Of a stretch of DNA of 64,000 nt, positions 7,936 to 16,996 are shown in pieces. Made by a program: the position numbers and the translations under genes. This DNA comes from Chloroflexota bacterium (GTDB lineage Bacteria; Chloroflexota; Anaerolineae; Promineifilales; Promineifilaceae). The notes beneath the pieces were generated by a model. It saw nothing but the letters and a program-made list of their open reading frames with translations, searched no databases and was not told where the DNA came from. Location: assembly GCA_014584575.1 (NCBI GenBank), contig JACTMP010000032.1:62001-126000 (forward strand), in the 5' to 3' direction. Within the stretch, counting starts at the first letter, position 1, and each line of letters begins with the position of its first letter.

Positions 7936-10188
7936 GTGGCAGGTAATCGTGCTCGTTACGAAGAGGCACTCAACAACGGTCATTCCTACATCTGGGATGA
8001 AAAATGGGAGCTGGCAATCAAGGAGTTTGAGGTTGCCGCGCAGATGTCCCCAAACGACCCTGCCCCTTACGATGGGCTGGGCACCGCCTATAGCCGGCTC
8101 AAAAAACTAGACAAGGCGCTAGAAAACTTCAAGCTGGCGGCGCGTTATTCACGCGGCGACATCATCTACCTGCGCCAGGTGGCCGACATGCAAGAGCAGC
8201 TGGGCCAGGGCGAAGAAGCGGGCAAAACGTACATGGCCATCGGCGAGGTGGAACTCAATCGCCGCCGCCTGAATGACGCCATGGATAACTGGCTGCGCGC
8301 CGTGCGCCTGGACCCCAACCTGCTCAAAGCCCATCAACGACTGGCCTCTGTCTATGAAAAACAAGGGGTGGTTCCCAATGCCATCCATGAGTACCTGGCT
8401 ATTGCCCGCATTTTGAACAAACAGGGCGAACGGGAAAAGGCATTGCAGGCGTGCCAGTTGGCGCTGCGGCTCGACCCGCGCAATGCCGATGTGTTGACGG
8501 CGATTGAGATGATCAAATCGGGCCGCCCAATCAAGGCAGGGTCGGCGCCGGTGGCCCAGGCGTCTGGTCTGACCGGGCGTCTGGTGAATCGTTTGATGGC
8601 GGATGAGGGGGGAAATGGCTTGCAGAAGCGGGCCGAAACGGCCACGCCGGTGCAGGATGCCCACCGCATGGCTATGGAGCAGTTGGCCGGGGACTTGTTT
8701 GGTGATGGTGAACTGGATGCGCGCATGTTGAAACGCACGGCATTGGTGAGCCAGGCATTGGATTATCAGCGGCGGGGTATGACTAACGAGGCTATCAGCG
8801 CCTATGAGCAGGTAATTTCCGCCGGTGTGAACAGCGCCGCTGCCCACTTTAACCTGGGGATGCTTTACCAGGACAAGCTACGTTTTGAGGATGCCATTAA
8901 GGAGTTTGAGTTTGCGGTTAGGGATCATGAGTACCGCCTGGCCAGCCATTTTTCGTTAGGTGAATGTTACCGGGCGCGGGGGAATATTGATAAAGCGACC
9001 GAGCATTTCATCAATGTTTTGAAAATTGTAGACCTGGGTACGGTGCAGCATAACCAGGCGGATCGGTTGATTGAGTTGTATGAAAACCTGGCGGAAAGTC
9101 TGACGGCGAAGGGCGAAGTGGACCAGGCGACGGGTTTTGCCAATGCGCTGGTAGATTTTCTGAGCCATAAGGGGTGGGAGGATAAGGTGAAAGAGGCGCG
9201 GGGACGGCTGAACACGATCTCGGACGCCGGGCTGATGACGCTGGGGGACATGCTCACGGCCGGGTCAGAACTGGTGCTGGAGTCGCTGTTTTTGAGCCAG
9301 GAATATGCCCGGCGGGGGATGTTTGACACGGCCGTTGAAGAAGCATACCGCGCCATTCAGCTTTCTCCCGATTATTTGCCCGCCCATGTGCAGTTGGGTG
9401 ATGTGTTGGGCAAACAGGGGTGGCGCGATACGGCCGCACGCAAATTCATTGTCGTCGGCGAGACCTACCAGGTGCGCGGGGATGTGAATGGGGCGATGAT
9501 CGCCTACGGCCGTGCCGTCGAATTTACGCCGCTCGACCTCTCCATTCGTGGCCGGTTGATCGAGCTGCAAAAACGGCACGGGCAGATTGACCGCGCTCTG
9601 GAACAATACCTGGCCATGGGCGAAGCGTATTACCAGTTAGCCCAGGTGGACAAAGCACGGGAAACATACCAGGAAGGGCTGAAGCTGGCCCCCCGCGCTG
9701 AAGATAGCGCCAAATGGCAGGCGAAGTTATTGCGGCTGACGGCGGATATTGATATGCAGCGTTTCGACTGGCGGCGAGCGTTGGCCGCTTATAAAGAACT
9801 GCGCAAACTGGACCCCCAGGATGAGCGCACGGCGATTGTGTTGGTTGACCTCTACTACAAAGTGGGGCAGCCGGTGAACGCGGTGATGGAGCTAGATGAG
9901 TATCTGAAGCAATTGGTACGCAGTGGGCGGGGGAATAAGGTGATGGGAATTTTGGAAGATATGGCGCGGCAACGGCCGTCGGACGCCAGCATCGTCGAGC
10001 GGTTGTCTCGCCTCTATATGCAACAGAAGCGGATAACCGAAGCGATTGAACTGCTGGACAAACTGGGCGAAGCGCAGCTAGAAGCCAATGATACGGCCAG
10101 CGCCGTGGAGACCATCCAAAAAATTCTGGCGCTCAATCCACCGAACGCCGCCAGTTACCAACAACTGCTTTCGCAATTACGCCAATAA
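7936..10188 (+). CDS. Large tetratricopeptide-repeat protein
   Basis: A 750-residue protein built almost entirely from TPR-like helical pairs, for example AIKEFEVAAQMSPNDPAPYDGLG near the N-terminus, repeated motifs ending LxPxxxxAxxxLG, and AIELLDKLGEAQLEANDTAS near the C-terminus. There is no signal peptide, so it is probably a cytoplasmic scaffold. I start at a GTG (7936) because GGAGG lies six bases upstream; the longer frame from 7846 would be encoded by the 21-bp palindrome. An extended -10 box TGGTATACT sits at 7881-7889. It ends ten bases before cdaA, suggesting one operon. Confidence 0.8.
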   Translation: MAGNRARYEEALNNGHSYIWDEKWELAIKEFEVAAQMSPNDPAPYDGLGTAYSRLKKLDKALENFKLAARYSRGDIIYLRQVADMQEQLGQGEEAGKTYMAIGEVELNRRRLNDAMDNWLRAVRLDPNLLKAHQRLASVYEKQGVVPNAIHEYLAIARILNKQGEREKALQACQLALRLDPRNADVLTAIEMIKSGRPIKAGSAPVAQASGLTGRLVNRLMADEGGNGLQKRAETATPVQDAHRMAMEQLAGDLFGDGELDARMLKRTALVSQALDYQRRGMTNEAISAYEQVISAGVNSAAAHFNLGMLYQDKLRFEDAIKEFEFAVRDHEYRLASHFSLGECYRARGNIDKATEHFINVLKIVDLGTVQHNQADRLIELYENLAESLTAKGEVDQATGFANALVDFLSHKGWEDKVKEARGRLNTISDAGLMTLGDMLTAGSELVLESLFLSQEYARRGMFDTAVEEAYRAIQLSPDYLPAHVQLGDVLGKQGWRDTAARKFIVVGETYQVRGDVNGAMIAYGRAVEFTPLDLSIRGRLIELQKRHGQIDRALEQYLAMGEAYYQLAQVDKARETYQEGLKLAPRAEDSAKWQAKLLRLTADIDMQRFDWRRALAAYKELRKLDPQDERTAIVLVDLYYKVGQPVNAVMELDEYLKQLVRSGRGNKVMGILEDMARQRPSDASIVERLSRLYMQQKRITEAIELLDKLGEAQLEANDTASAVETIQKILALNPPNAASYQQLLSQLRQ

Positions 10189-10197
10189 CCGGGTAGG

Positions 10198-11061
10198 ATG
10201 GATGAAATTACCTTAGGCAGCATTCTGGAAACAGTACGGAATCTGAGATGGGACTGGATCAGTGTGCTGGATATTTTGTTGGTCACGGCCGTTATCTTTG
10301 CCGTCTTTATGCTCATTCGGGGCACACGGGCGGTGCAGGTGTTGCGTGGCCTGGTGGTCATTGCCCTGGCGGTATTGGTGCTGGCCTCCATCCCCGGTCT
10401 CATTGCCTTCCGCTCGCTGGTGAACACCATCCTGCCTGTCCTGCTCATCTCCATCCCCATCATTTTCCAGCCGGAACTGCGCCGGGCGCTGGAACGCATT
10501 GGGCGCACCGGCCAATACCTGCGCTTCTGGCGACGCGACGAGATTAGTCCGGTAATCACGGCCGTGAAAGAAGCGTGCCTGCGCCTCTCGCAGCGGCGGC
10601 ACGGAGCGCTGATCACCTTTGAACGGGACACCGGCCTGCAAGAGTACATTGACACCGGCATTGCCATGAACGCCGACATTTCCCCGGAACTGCTGCTGAC
10701 CATCTTCAACAAACATACCGAACTGCACGACGGCGCCATCATTATTCGCAGCGACAGGCTGGCGGCGGCCGCCTGCGTCATGCCCCTCTCCACCAGCAGC
10801 CTGTCTGATCGGCAAATGGGGCTGCGCCACCGCGCCGCTCTGGGCATCAGCGAAGTCAGCGATGCGGTGACGGTGGTGGTATCTGAGGAGACGGGGCAGA
10901 TTTCGATCACACATAACGGCCGTTTCATTGTCCGCCGCCTGGAACCCTCCCGCCTGGACGAAATGTTACACGCCATGCTCACCACCTCGTCCGCCCTGAA
11001 AACCAGCCCGCTTAAACCGGACGCCCCGCCCAAAGACGGCTCCCAGGGAGGCGTTTTATGA
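10198..11061 (+). CDS. cdaA: Diadenylate cyclase CdaA
   Basis: A 287-residue membrane enzyme making cyclic di-AMP from two ATP. Three hydrophobic helices fill residues about 20-95, followed by the DAC (DisA_N) domain with both catalytic signatures: DGAIII (about residue 180) and RHRAALGISE (about 210). A Pro-rich tail replaces a fourth domain. It is followed by cdaR with a four-base overlap, the canonical cdaA-cdaR pairing. The third gene is der rather than glmM. Confidence 0.95.
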   Translation: MDEITLGSILETVRNLRWDWISVLDILLVTAVIFAVFMLIRGTRAVQVLRGLVVIALAVLVLASIPGLIAFRSLVNTILPVLLISIPIIFQPELRRALERIGRTGQYLRFWRRDEISPVITAVKEACLRLSQRRHGALITFERDTGLQEYIDTGIAMNADISPELLLTIFNKHTELHDGAIIIRSDRLAAAACVMPLSTSSLSDRQMGLRHRAALGISEVSDAVTVVVSEETGQISITHNGRFIVRRLEPSRLDEMLHAMLTTSSALKTSPLKPDAPPKDGSQGGVL

Positions 11062-12419
11062 AGAGCCTCAAATCCAGCCTGGCCGATCTGATGGCCCTGC
11101 TGCTATCGTTGTTGTTAGCCCTGGTCATATGGGTGAACGCGCAGCAGACAGATGACCCTATCTTGCGCCGGGCGCTGCAAGTGCCGGTAGAGTTCATTGG
11201 TGTGCCCGAAAACGTGCGCATCATTGAACCGGCCAATTTGAATAATGTGGCCGTAGTGGTGGTCTTTCAGGGGCCAACTTCGGTGGTAGACACCATGACG
11301 CCGGCCGACTTTATCGCCACCGTAGACCTGAGCCAGACGCCCTATGGTCAGGGGCAGTTAGCGCCGGTTGAAGTGCGCACCGGTCGCGCCCAGATTGCGC
11401 TTGACCCGCCGGCGCCCGACCAGATTAGCGTGCATCTGGAGCCGCTGATCTCCAAAGAAGTCCCGGTGGCGCTGGATTTGCGCGGCACTGTGCCGCGCGG
11501 TTATACCGCCGGCGAGGCGCTGCTGGAACCAGGGTTCATCACTGTGCGCGGGATTGAATCAGATGTGAATCGGCTGGCGCTGGCGCGGGTGACGGTTTTT
11601 TTGGGTAATGAAGACACGCAGACCAAAGTGTCATCGCCGCAGCCAATTTTTTATGACCAGCAGGGGCGGGTAGCCGGCGTGAGTAATCTGGAATTGAGCC
11701 AGAATCAGGTGACGGTGACAGTCCCCATTCAAGAATCGGCGGACTTTGCCAACCGGGTGATCAGCGTCAATATCGTGGGTGAACCGGCGCCGGGCTACCG
11801 GGTGCTGAATACGTCGGTGGATCCACCCAGTGTATTGGTGACAGGACGACCGTCACAACTGGAGCAACCCTTCCGTGTGCAAACCGAACCAATTGACGTC
11901 ACCGGGTTGACGGAATCTTTCTCTACTCGTGTCTCGCTGGTGCTGCCCACGGGCATAACCCTGGACGAAGTGCAGGAAATTGTGGCTACGGTGGAAATTG
12001 AGCCATTTTCCAGCACCAAAGTGTTTAACCGGCCGATTGAGGTGCTGGGGTTGGCCAGCGATTTGCAAGCCCTGATCCAGCCGGAAACGGCGCGGGTGGT
12101 GCTGTTTGGGCCGCTGCCGGTGCTGGACGCCATGCCCGAACAGGAAGTGGAGGTAACGGTAGACCTGTTTGGCCTGCGGCCCGGCGTCTATGAACTGGAA
12201 CCAACCGTCACCATTCCCAATCGCGGGCTGGAAATTCGCTCGGTGCAGCCGGCGTTGATCACCGTGATCATAGCCCGGCCCACGCCCATGCCGCCGCCCA
12301 CCGACACCGTAGGCCGCAAGAGTACGGCCGTGCCGCCCGGCGATGGGCCTATGTACTGGCAAAGGTCTTTTCTCACCTTGTCAGATGTCACCTTGTCACC
12401 TTGTCAGGTATATCTATGA
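11058..12419 (+). CDS. cdaR: YbbR-domain protein CdaR, CdaA partner
   Basis: A 453-residue protein with one N-terminal membrane helix (LMALLLSLLLALVIWVNAQQ) followed by four extracytoplasmic YbbR-like beta domains (segments such as VPVEFIGVPENVRI, VPVALDLRGTVPRGY, VISVNIVGEPAPGYRVLN and RPIEVLGLA). In Firmicutes such proteins bind and modulate CdaA. It starts inside the cdaA stop codon and its own stop overlaps the der start (ATGA). The final 20 or so residues are encoded by a CACCTTGT repeat, an example of the repeat extending a coding sequence. Confidence 0.92.
   Translation: MKSLKSSLADLMALLLSLLLALVIWVNAQQTDDPILRRALQVPVEFIGVPENVRIIEPANLNNVAVVVVFQGPTSVVDTMTPADFIATVDLSQTPYGQGQLAPVEVRTGRAQIALDPPAPDQISVHLEPLISKEVPVALDLRGTVPRGYTAGEALLEPGFITVRGIESDVNRLALARVTVFLGNEDTQTKVSSPQPIFYDQQGRVAGVSNLELSQNQVTVTVPIQESADFANRVISVNIVGEPAPGYRVLNTSVDPPSVLVTGRPSQLEQPFRVQTEPIDVTGLTESFSTRVSLVLPTGITLDEVQEIVATVEIEPFSSTKVFNRPIEVLGLASDLQALIQPETARVVLFGPLPVLDAMPEQEVEVTVDLFGLRPGVYELEPTVTIPNRGLEIRSVQPALITVIIARPTPMPPPTDTVGRKSTAVPPGDGPMYWQRSFLTLSDVTLSPCQVYL
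12372..12408. repeat. CACCTTGT octad tandem repeat
   Basis: Four or five degenerate units of CACCTTGTCA overlapping the 3' end of cdaR and ending just before der. A second copy of the family is at 15292-15330. Confidence 0.7.
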
Positions 12420-13780
12420 AATCTAAGGCTTTAGTGGCCCTGGTGGGCCGCCCCAACGTGGGCAAATCTACTCTTTTTAACCGCATTGTGGGCCGCCGGT
12501 TGGCGGTCGTCTCCGACGTGCCCGGCACCACCCGTGACCGGCTCTATGCCGACAGCGAGTGGAACGGCGTCGCCTTTTCGCTGGTGGATACCGGCGGCAT
12601 TGAAGTAACCGAAGGCTGGCACACCGAACCCCTTTCCGAAGACTCGGAACAATTCCTGCCCGCCATTCGCCAGCAGGCGCGGGTCGCCATGCAAGATGCA
12701 GACGTGATTGTGCAGGTGGTAGACGGCCGTGCCGGTGTCACTGCCGCCGACCGCGAAGTGGCCGACATCCTGCGCCGCACCGAAAAGCCGGTCATCATCG
12801 CCGCCAATAAGTTGGAATCCAGCAACCTCAAAGATCAGGCGATGGAATTTTACGAACTGGCGCTGGGAGAGGTCATTGCCACCTCGGCTCTGCACAGTGT
12901 GGGTGTGGGTGACTTGCTCGATGCTATTGTCGAAGCCATTCCCGCCAGCGAACCCAGCGATGAAGAAGATGACTCCGTCAAGATTGCCATCCTCGGCCGG
13001 CCGAACGCCGGGAAATCCACCCTGCTGAACAAACTGTTGGGTGAAGAGCGGGCCATCGTCAGCCCCATCGCCGGCACCACCCGCGACGCCATAGACACCA
13101 AGCTGCGCTGGCACGGTCAGGAGTTCACGCTGATTGACACCGCCGGTATCCGGCGGCGTGGCAAAATTGAACCGGGCGTGGAGAAATACAGCGTGCTGCG
13201 CTCGGTGAAGGCGCTCAACCGCGCCGATGTGGCCTTGCTGCTGCTAGACGCCGATGAGGGCATCACCGCCCAGGATGCGCACATCGCCGGGATGCTGACC
13301 GAAGAGGATGCGGGCATTATTGTGCTGGTGAACAAGTGGGATGCGGTGGAAAAGGATACTCACACGCTGCACGAGATGGAGCAAAAACTGCGCCACGAAT
13401 TGAACTTCCTGCCCTACGTGCCCATCATTTTCATCTCGGCGCTGACGGGGCAGCGGGTGAACAAAATTTTGCCGACGGTGCTGGAAGTGAACGCCGCCCG
13501 CCACCAGCGTGTGCAAACTAGCGCCCTGAACACCTTTATGCGCGAAGCCACCACGCTGCACCCGCCGCCGCAGAAAGGGGGGATACGGGTGAAATTTTTC
13601 TACGCCACCCAGGCGGAAACAGCGCCGCCCACCTTCATATTTTTTGTGAACAAGCCAGACTGGATCAATTTTAGCTACAAACGCTTCCTGGAAAACCAGC
13701 TACGGGAGCGATGGCCCTTCACAGGCACCCCCATCCGCCTCTTTTTCCGCGCCCGCAGCGAAGACCGGTTTGGGGAGTAG
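12416..13780 (+). CDS. der: Ribosome-assembly GTPase Der (EngA)
   Basis: A 454-residue double-GTPase. Domain 1 has GRPNVGKST (residue about 10), DVPGTTRD and DTGG; domain 2 has GRPNAGKSTLLNK (about 195), GTTRDAID, DTAGI and NKWD. A C-terminal KH-like domain ends GTPIRLFFRARSEDRFGE. Der acts in 50S ribosome maturation. The first domain's NKxD motif is degenerate (AANKLES). The start ATG overlaps the cdaR stop codon. A TTG five codons upstream is also open but would be encoded by the repeat. Confidence 0.96.
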   Translation: MKSKALVALVGRPNVGKSTLFNRIVGRRLAVVSDVPGTTRDRLYADSEWNGVAFSLVDTGGIEVTEGWHTEPLSEDSEQFLPAIRQQARVAMQDADVIVQVVDGRAGVTAADREVADILRRTEKPVIIAANKLESSNLKDQAMEFYELALGEVIATSALHSVGVGDLLDAIVEAIPASEPSDEEDDSVKIAILGRPNAGKSTLLNKLLGEERAIVSPIAGTTRDAIDTKLRWHGQEFTLIDTAGIRRRGKIEPGVEKYSVLRSVKALNRADVALLLLDADEGITAQDAHIAGMLTEEDAGIIVLVNKWDAVEKDTHTLHEMEQKLRHELNFLPYVPIIFISALTGQRVNKILPTVLEVNAARHQRVQTSALNTFMREATTLHPPPQKGGIRVKFFYATQAETAPPTFIFFVNKPDWINFSYKRFLENQLRERWPFTGTPIRLFFRARSEDRFGE

Positions 13781-13876
13781 CGAGCAGGTGGCAACTTGCA
13801 ACTTGCAACCAAAAATGTCACTTCATAACCTTTGTCGGTAGAGATTCAGATTTCCCCTGTGGATTAGAAGTTGCTT

Positions 13877-14623
13877 ATGACGCTTTTTGCCCATCCTGAA
13901 ACCGACTGCCCTTCCGAGCGCATCATTTCTTCATTTGTGGATGAACAGCAAGTGATCCTGAATGGATTCCATTTTCAGGTGACACCCCCTGGTGGTTCGT
14001 ATACCTTTCAGGCAGAGGGGGAGCAACGGTATCTCTCGCTGCGTATGGCGCCGTTTGCCTTTAAGGGCGAGCTTTCAGCCAGCCGTATTTCGGAGATTGA
14101 TACGTCCCGGCCCCTGGCGCAAAGAGTCTATTGCTGGCAGCCAATACCCACAGCGGACGTGGTAGTGCAGTATACACATCGTTTTCAGGAAGCCGCTCCC
14201 CCTCCCGGATTATCGGAAAACCTGTTTTTGTGGAATGCCCGGTTGGCGGCGGCAGAGGGGGTCACGGCCGTTGGCGTCACCCGCAGCCACCTGTATAACG
14301 GCTATTTTGCGATTCTGGCTCAGGATTTTCACTTGGCGGCCAATACCGGGCTGCTGCAATTATGCTCCATGCCTGCCTGGTTAGACCCGACGGCGTGGCA
14401 TACCATTCACCTGGCCTTGTCCTCGGAATTTGTCACCATCCAGGCGGCACAGGGGGATGAACAGGCTGTCGTTTTGCACGCGGCCTGGCTGCACCCGCCG
14501 GCGCCATTGGGGTTTGAGTTTTCGGTGGACAATGAAATCGCTCCCGGCTCGATAGTGCCCGTGACCGTTGCCGATCAACTGGACGTGGCTTTTTTTAGCG
14601 CGGCCATGCGCCCAACCGGGTGA
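13877..14623 (+). CDS. Hypothetical beta-rich protein
   Basis: About 248 residues with no signal peptide or membrane helix and no family I recognise. The sequence is rich in short hydrophobic strands alternating with turns (NGFHFQVTPPGGSYTFQAEG, LYNGYFAILAQDFHL, WHTIHLALSSEFVTIQAA), which suggests a concanavalin-like beta sandwich. It lies 12 bases upstream of the endonuclease III gene, so the two may be cotranscribed. The ATG at 13877 is preferred over the TTG two codons earlier. Confidence 0.6.
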   Translation: MTLFAHPETDCPSERIISSFVDEQQVILNGFHFQVTPPGGSYTFQAEGEQRYLSLRMAPFAFKGELSASRISEIDTSRPLAQRVYCWQPIPTADVVVQYTHRFQEAAPPPGLSENLFLWNARLAAAEGVTAVGVTRSHLYNGYFAILAQDFHLAANTGLLQLCSMPAWLDPTAWHTIHLALSSEFVTIQAAQGDEQAVVLHAAWLHPPAPLGFEFSVDNEIAPGSIVPVTVADQLDVAFFSAAMRPTG

Positions 14624-14634
14624 CAGGTAGATAG

Positions 14635-15279
14635 ATGCGAATGATGCCCGACGATGACCAGGTAACAACGGCCGTGACCCGCCTGCGGGAAATGTACCCG
14701 GACGCCCATTGCGAGTTGAACTATGAAACGCCCATCCAGTTATTGGCGGCGACGATTTTGTCCGCGCAGTGCACGGATGAGCGGGTAAACCAGGTAACGC
14801 CCAACCTCTTTGCCCGTTTCCCGGACGCGCCCGCCCTGGCGGCTGCCGGCCGGGCGGAATTGGAGGAGATTATCCGCCCCACCGGTTTTTTCCGGCAAAA
14901 GGCAAAGTTCATTCAAGAGTCAGCACAGACGATTGTGCATGAACATGGCGGGGAGGTGCCGTCGCGGATGGAGGATCTGCTCAAATTAAACGGGGTAGCG
15001 CGTAAAACGGCGAATGTGGTGTTGGGGGAGATTTACGGCCGTGCCGAAGGCATTACCGTAGACACCCATGTCAAACGTATTGCCCACCGGCTGGGTTGGA
15101 CGACGACCAACGATGACCCCGTAAAAGTGGAGCAGGAGTTGATGGCCATTATCCCCCCAGAAAATTGGATTGAAATTTCACACCTGTTGATTTTTCACGG
15201 CCGTGCCCTGTGTAAAGCGCGCCGCCCCGATTGCGCTCCCTGCCTGTTACGCGACATCTGCCCTTCCGCAGCGGAGTGA
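14635..15279 (+). CDS. nth: Endonuclease III
   Basis: A 214-residue base-excision DNA glycosylase/AP lyase that removes oxidised pyrimidines. The helix-hairpin-helix with catalytic Lys is LNGVARKTANVV (Lys about residue 123) and the catalytic Asp is in VDTHVKRIAHRLG. The iron-sulfur cluster ligands follow the CX6CX2CX5C pattern (CKARRPDCAPCLLRDIC) at the C-terminus. Length and motifs are complete. Confidence 0.96.
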   Translation: MRMMPDDDQVTTAVTRLREMYPDAHCELNYETPIQLLAATILSAQCTDERVNQVTPNLFARFPDAPALAAAGRAELEEIIRPTGFFRQKAKFIQESAQTIVHEHGGEVPSRMEDLLKLNGVARKTANVVLGEIYGRAEGITVDTHVKRIAHRLGWTTTNDDPVKVEQELMAIIPPENWIEISHLLIFHGRALCKARRPDCAPCLLRDICPSAAE

Positions 15280-15291
15280 TCTGGGATTTGT

Positions 15292-15330
15292 GTCATCTTG
15301 CCTGGTCATCTTGTCACCTTGTCACCTGGT
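15292..15330. repeat. CACCTTGT octad tandem repeat
   Basis: Degenerate GTCATCTTG/GTCACCTTG units between nth and the response regulator, the same family as at 12372-12408. Confidence 0.7.
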
Positions 15331-15353
15331 CAACAATCGTTTACTATTCAGCC

Positions 15354-16091
15354 ATGTTACCGGTTGAGCAGCCCAACAAAGAATTGCAGACCATTCTCGT
15401 GGTAGACGACAGCCCCTTCATCTTGAATGCGGTCAGGCCGATACTGGAGCATGAGGGGTTTCGGGTGATCACCGCGGCTTCCGGTGAAGAGGCGTTGCAA
15501 AAAATTTCCCGGCACGGTTTGCCCCATCTGGCCATTGTAGACCTGAACATGCCCGGCATGGATGGTTTTGAACTGTGTCGCGCCATTCTCGATTTTTCCG
15601 ACCTGCCCATCATCATGCTCACAGCCATTGACGACGAGCAAACCATCATTCAGGGGTTGGAACAGTTTGCCGAAGATTACATCGTCAAGCCGTTTCGTTC
15701 CGGTGAACTGGTGGCGCGGGTGCGGCGGGTGCTGCGCCGGCTCGGTGATTTTGCTTACACGTTGGAGCCGGTTATCCGTGTGGATGCCAATTTGCAGGTG
15801 GATTTCCCTAATCGCAAAGCATTTGTGCAGCAAAAAGATGAACCGGTGCCGCTAACGCCAACTGAAACCAAGCTGCTATACATCCTCATGCGCAATGCCG
15901 GCCACACCGTGACCAATGAATTTCTGCTGCGCCGCGTCTGGCCGCAAGATGACGCCTATGAAGACCGGCTGCATACCCACGTTTACCGCCTGCGCCGCAA
16001 AATTGAGACCAATCCCAAAGACCCCCATTACATCCTCTCGGCCTGGGGCACCGGCTATAGCTTTTTAGCGAACCCCCACTCGCCCGCCTGA
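15354..16091 (+). CDS. OmpR/PhoB-family response regulator (orphan)
   Basis: A 245-residue two-domain regulator. The receiver domain shows VVDDSPFILN (acidic pocket), the phospho-acceptor Asp in IVDLNMPGMDGFELC (about residue 63), the Thr switch in MLTAID and Lys in IVKPFRSGEL. A winged-helix domain follows, with the recognition-helix region LRRVWPQDDAYEDRLHTHVYRLRRKIE. No histidine kinase is adjacent. The start is set where homology begins; the open frame upstream runs through the CACCTTGT repeat. Confidence 0.93.
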   Translation: MLPVEQPNKELQTILVVDDSPFILNAVRPILEHEGFRVITAASGEEALQKISRHGLPHLAIVDLNMPGMDGFELCRAILDFSDLPIIMLTAIDDEQTIIQGLEQFAEDYIVKPFRSGELVARVRRVLRRLGDFAYTLEPVIRVDANLQVDFPNRKAFVQQKDEPVPLTPTETKLLYILMRNAGHTVTNEFLLRRVWPQDDAYEDRLHTHVYRLRRKIETNPKDPHYILSAWGTGYSFLANPHSPA

Positions 16092-16093
16092 AA

Positions 16094-16172
16094 GCCGATA
16101 ATCGGTTATCAGTAATCGGTCATCAGCAACCAACCGATTACCGGACACCGATTACCGATTACCGATTACTAC
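16094..16172. repeat. ACCGATT heptad repeat forming a hairpin
   Basis: Units of ATCGGTTATCAGTAATCGGT are followed by the complementary ACCGATTACCGGACACCGAT series, giving a hairpin of about 30 bases per arm between the response regulator and the SDR gene. Confidence 0.85.
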
Positions 16173-16173
16173 C

Positions 16174-16881
16174 ATGCTCCCGCTCACCCCAAAAGTTGCA
16201 ATTGTTACCGGCGCCGGACAGGGCATTGGGGCCACTGTCGCCCGTGTGTTGGCCGCAGCCGGAATTCGGGTGGCGGTGAATGACTTGAATCCGGACCGGG
16301 CAGAACGGGTGGCCGCTGAGATTCAGCAATCTGGGGGGCAGGCCGTCGCCGTGGCTGCCGATGTGGCCAATAAATTCCAATGTGTGCATTTGATCGAGAC
16401 TACCCGCGCCGCCTGGGGGCAGTTAGACATCCTGGTAAACAATGCCGCCGTTATGCCCCGCTCTTCTATCTTGAAGATGGATGAATGGGATTGGAACCGC
16501 TGCCTGGACGTGAATCTGAAAGGTACGTTTTTGATGAGCCAGTTGTGTGGGCGGGTGATGGCCAATGAAAATGCCGATGAAAACGGGGATCGCGGGGGGC
16601 TGATCGTCAATATCACTTCGACGGCGGGTCTGGAAGTTCCTTTTGAGAACCGGGCGGCTTATTGCGCCAGCAAAGCAGGCGTCATTGGCTTTACGTGGGA
16701 GTGTGCGCGTGAGTTTGCCGGGTTTGGGGTACGGGTCTATGCGTTGGCGCTGTCAGAAGATGAGCCGGGGGATGTGGCTACGGCCGTGTCCCGAATGGTT
16801 CTCAATTTGTGTGATCTGCAAGCCCCTTCCCCGGCCTGGAATCCTTCATCCCCCATTATCCGGCTGAACAGTGCCTTTTAA
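16174..16881 (+). CDS. Short-chain dehydrogenase/reductase
   Basis: A 235-residue classical SDR with the nucleotide motif TGAGQGIG near residue 10, NNAAVM, a catalytic Ser in NITSTAGLE and the YxxxK pair in YCASKAG. This is FabG-like in layout, but the C-terminal substrate region is short and diverges after the catalytic helix, so the substrate cannot be named. Its start follows directly on the ACCGATT repeat. Confidence 0.88.
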   Translation: MLPLTPKVAIVTGAGQGIGATVARVLAAAGIRVAVNDLNPDRAERVAAEIQQSGGQAVAVAADVANKFQCVHLIETTRAAWGQLDILVNNAAVMPRSSILKMDEWDWNRCLDVNLKGTFLMSQLCGRVMANENADENGDRGGLIVNITSTAGLEVPFENRAAYCASKAGVIGFTWECAREFAGFGVRVYALALSEDEPGDVATAVSRMVLNLCDLQAPSPAWNPSSPIIRLNSAF

Positions 16882-16996
16882 CAATTCCTGAACAATTCCC
16901 CTATATTTTCTAAACTTGAGTAGATTAATATGCCTGGCAGACAGGAAATGATAACTGTCTGCTTGTTTATCAATTCAACAACTGAGGAGTGAATGT

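Noticed and set aside
9201-9270. GCGGCCGC, CGGCCGG and TCGGCCGT variants as a second repeat family
   Set aside because: They are occasional near-matches to ACGGCCGT at a frequency compatible with base composition. Only the exact octamer is strikingly enriched.
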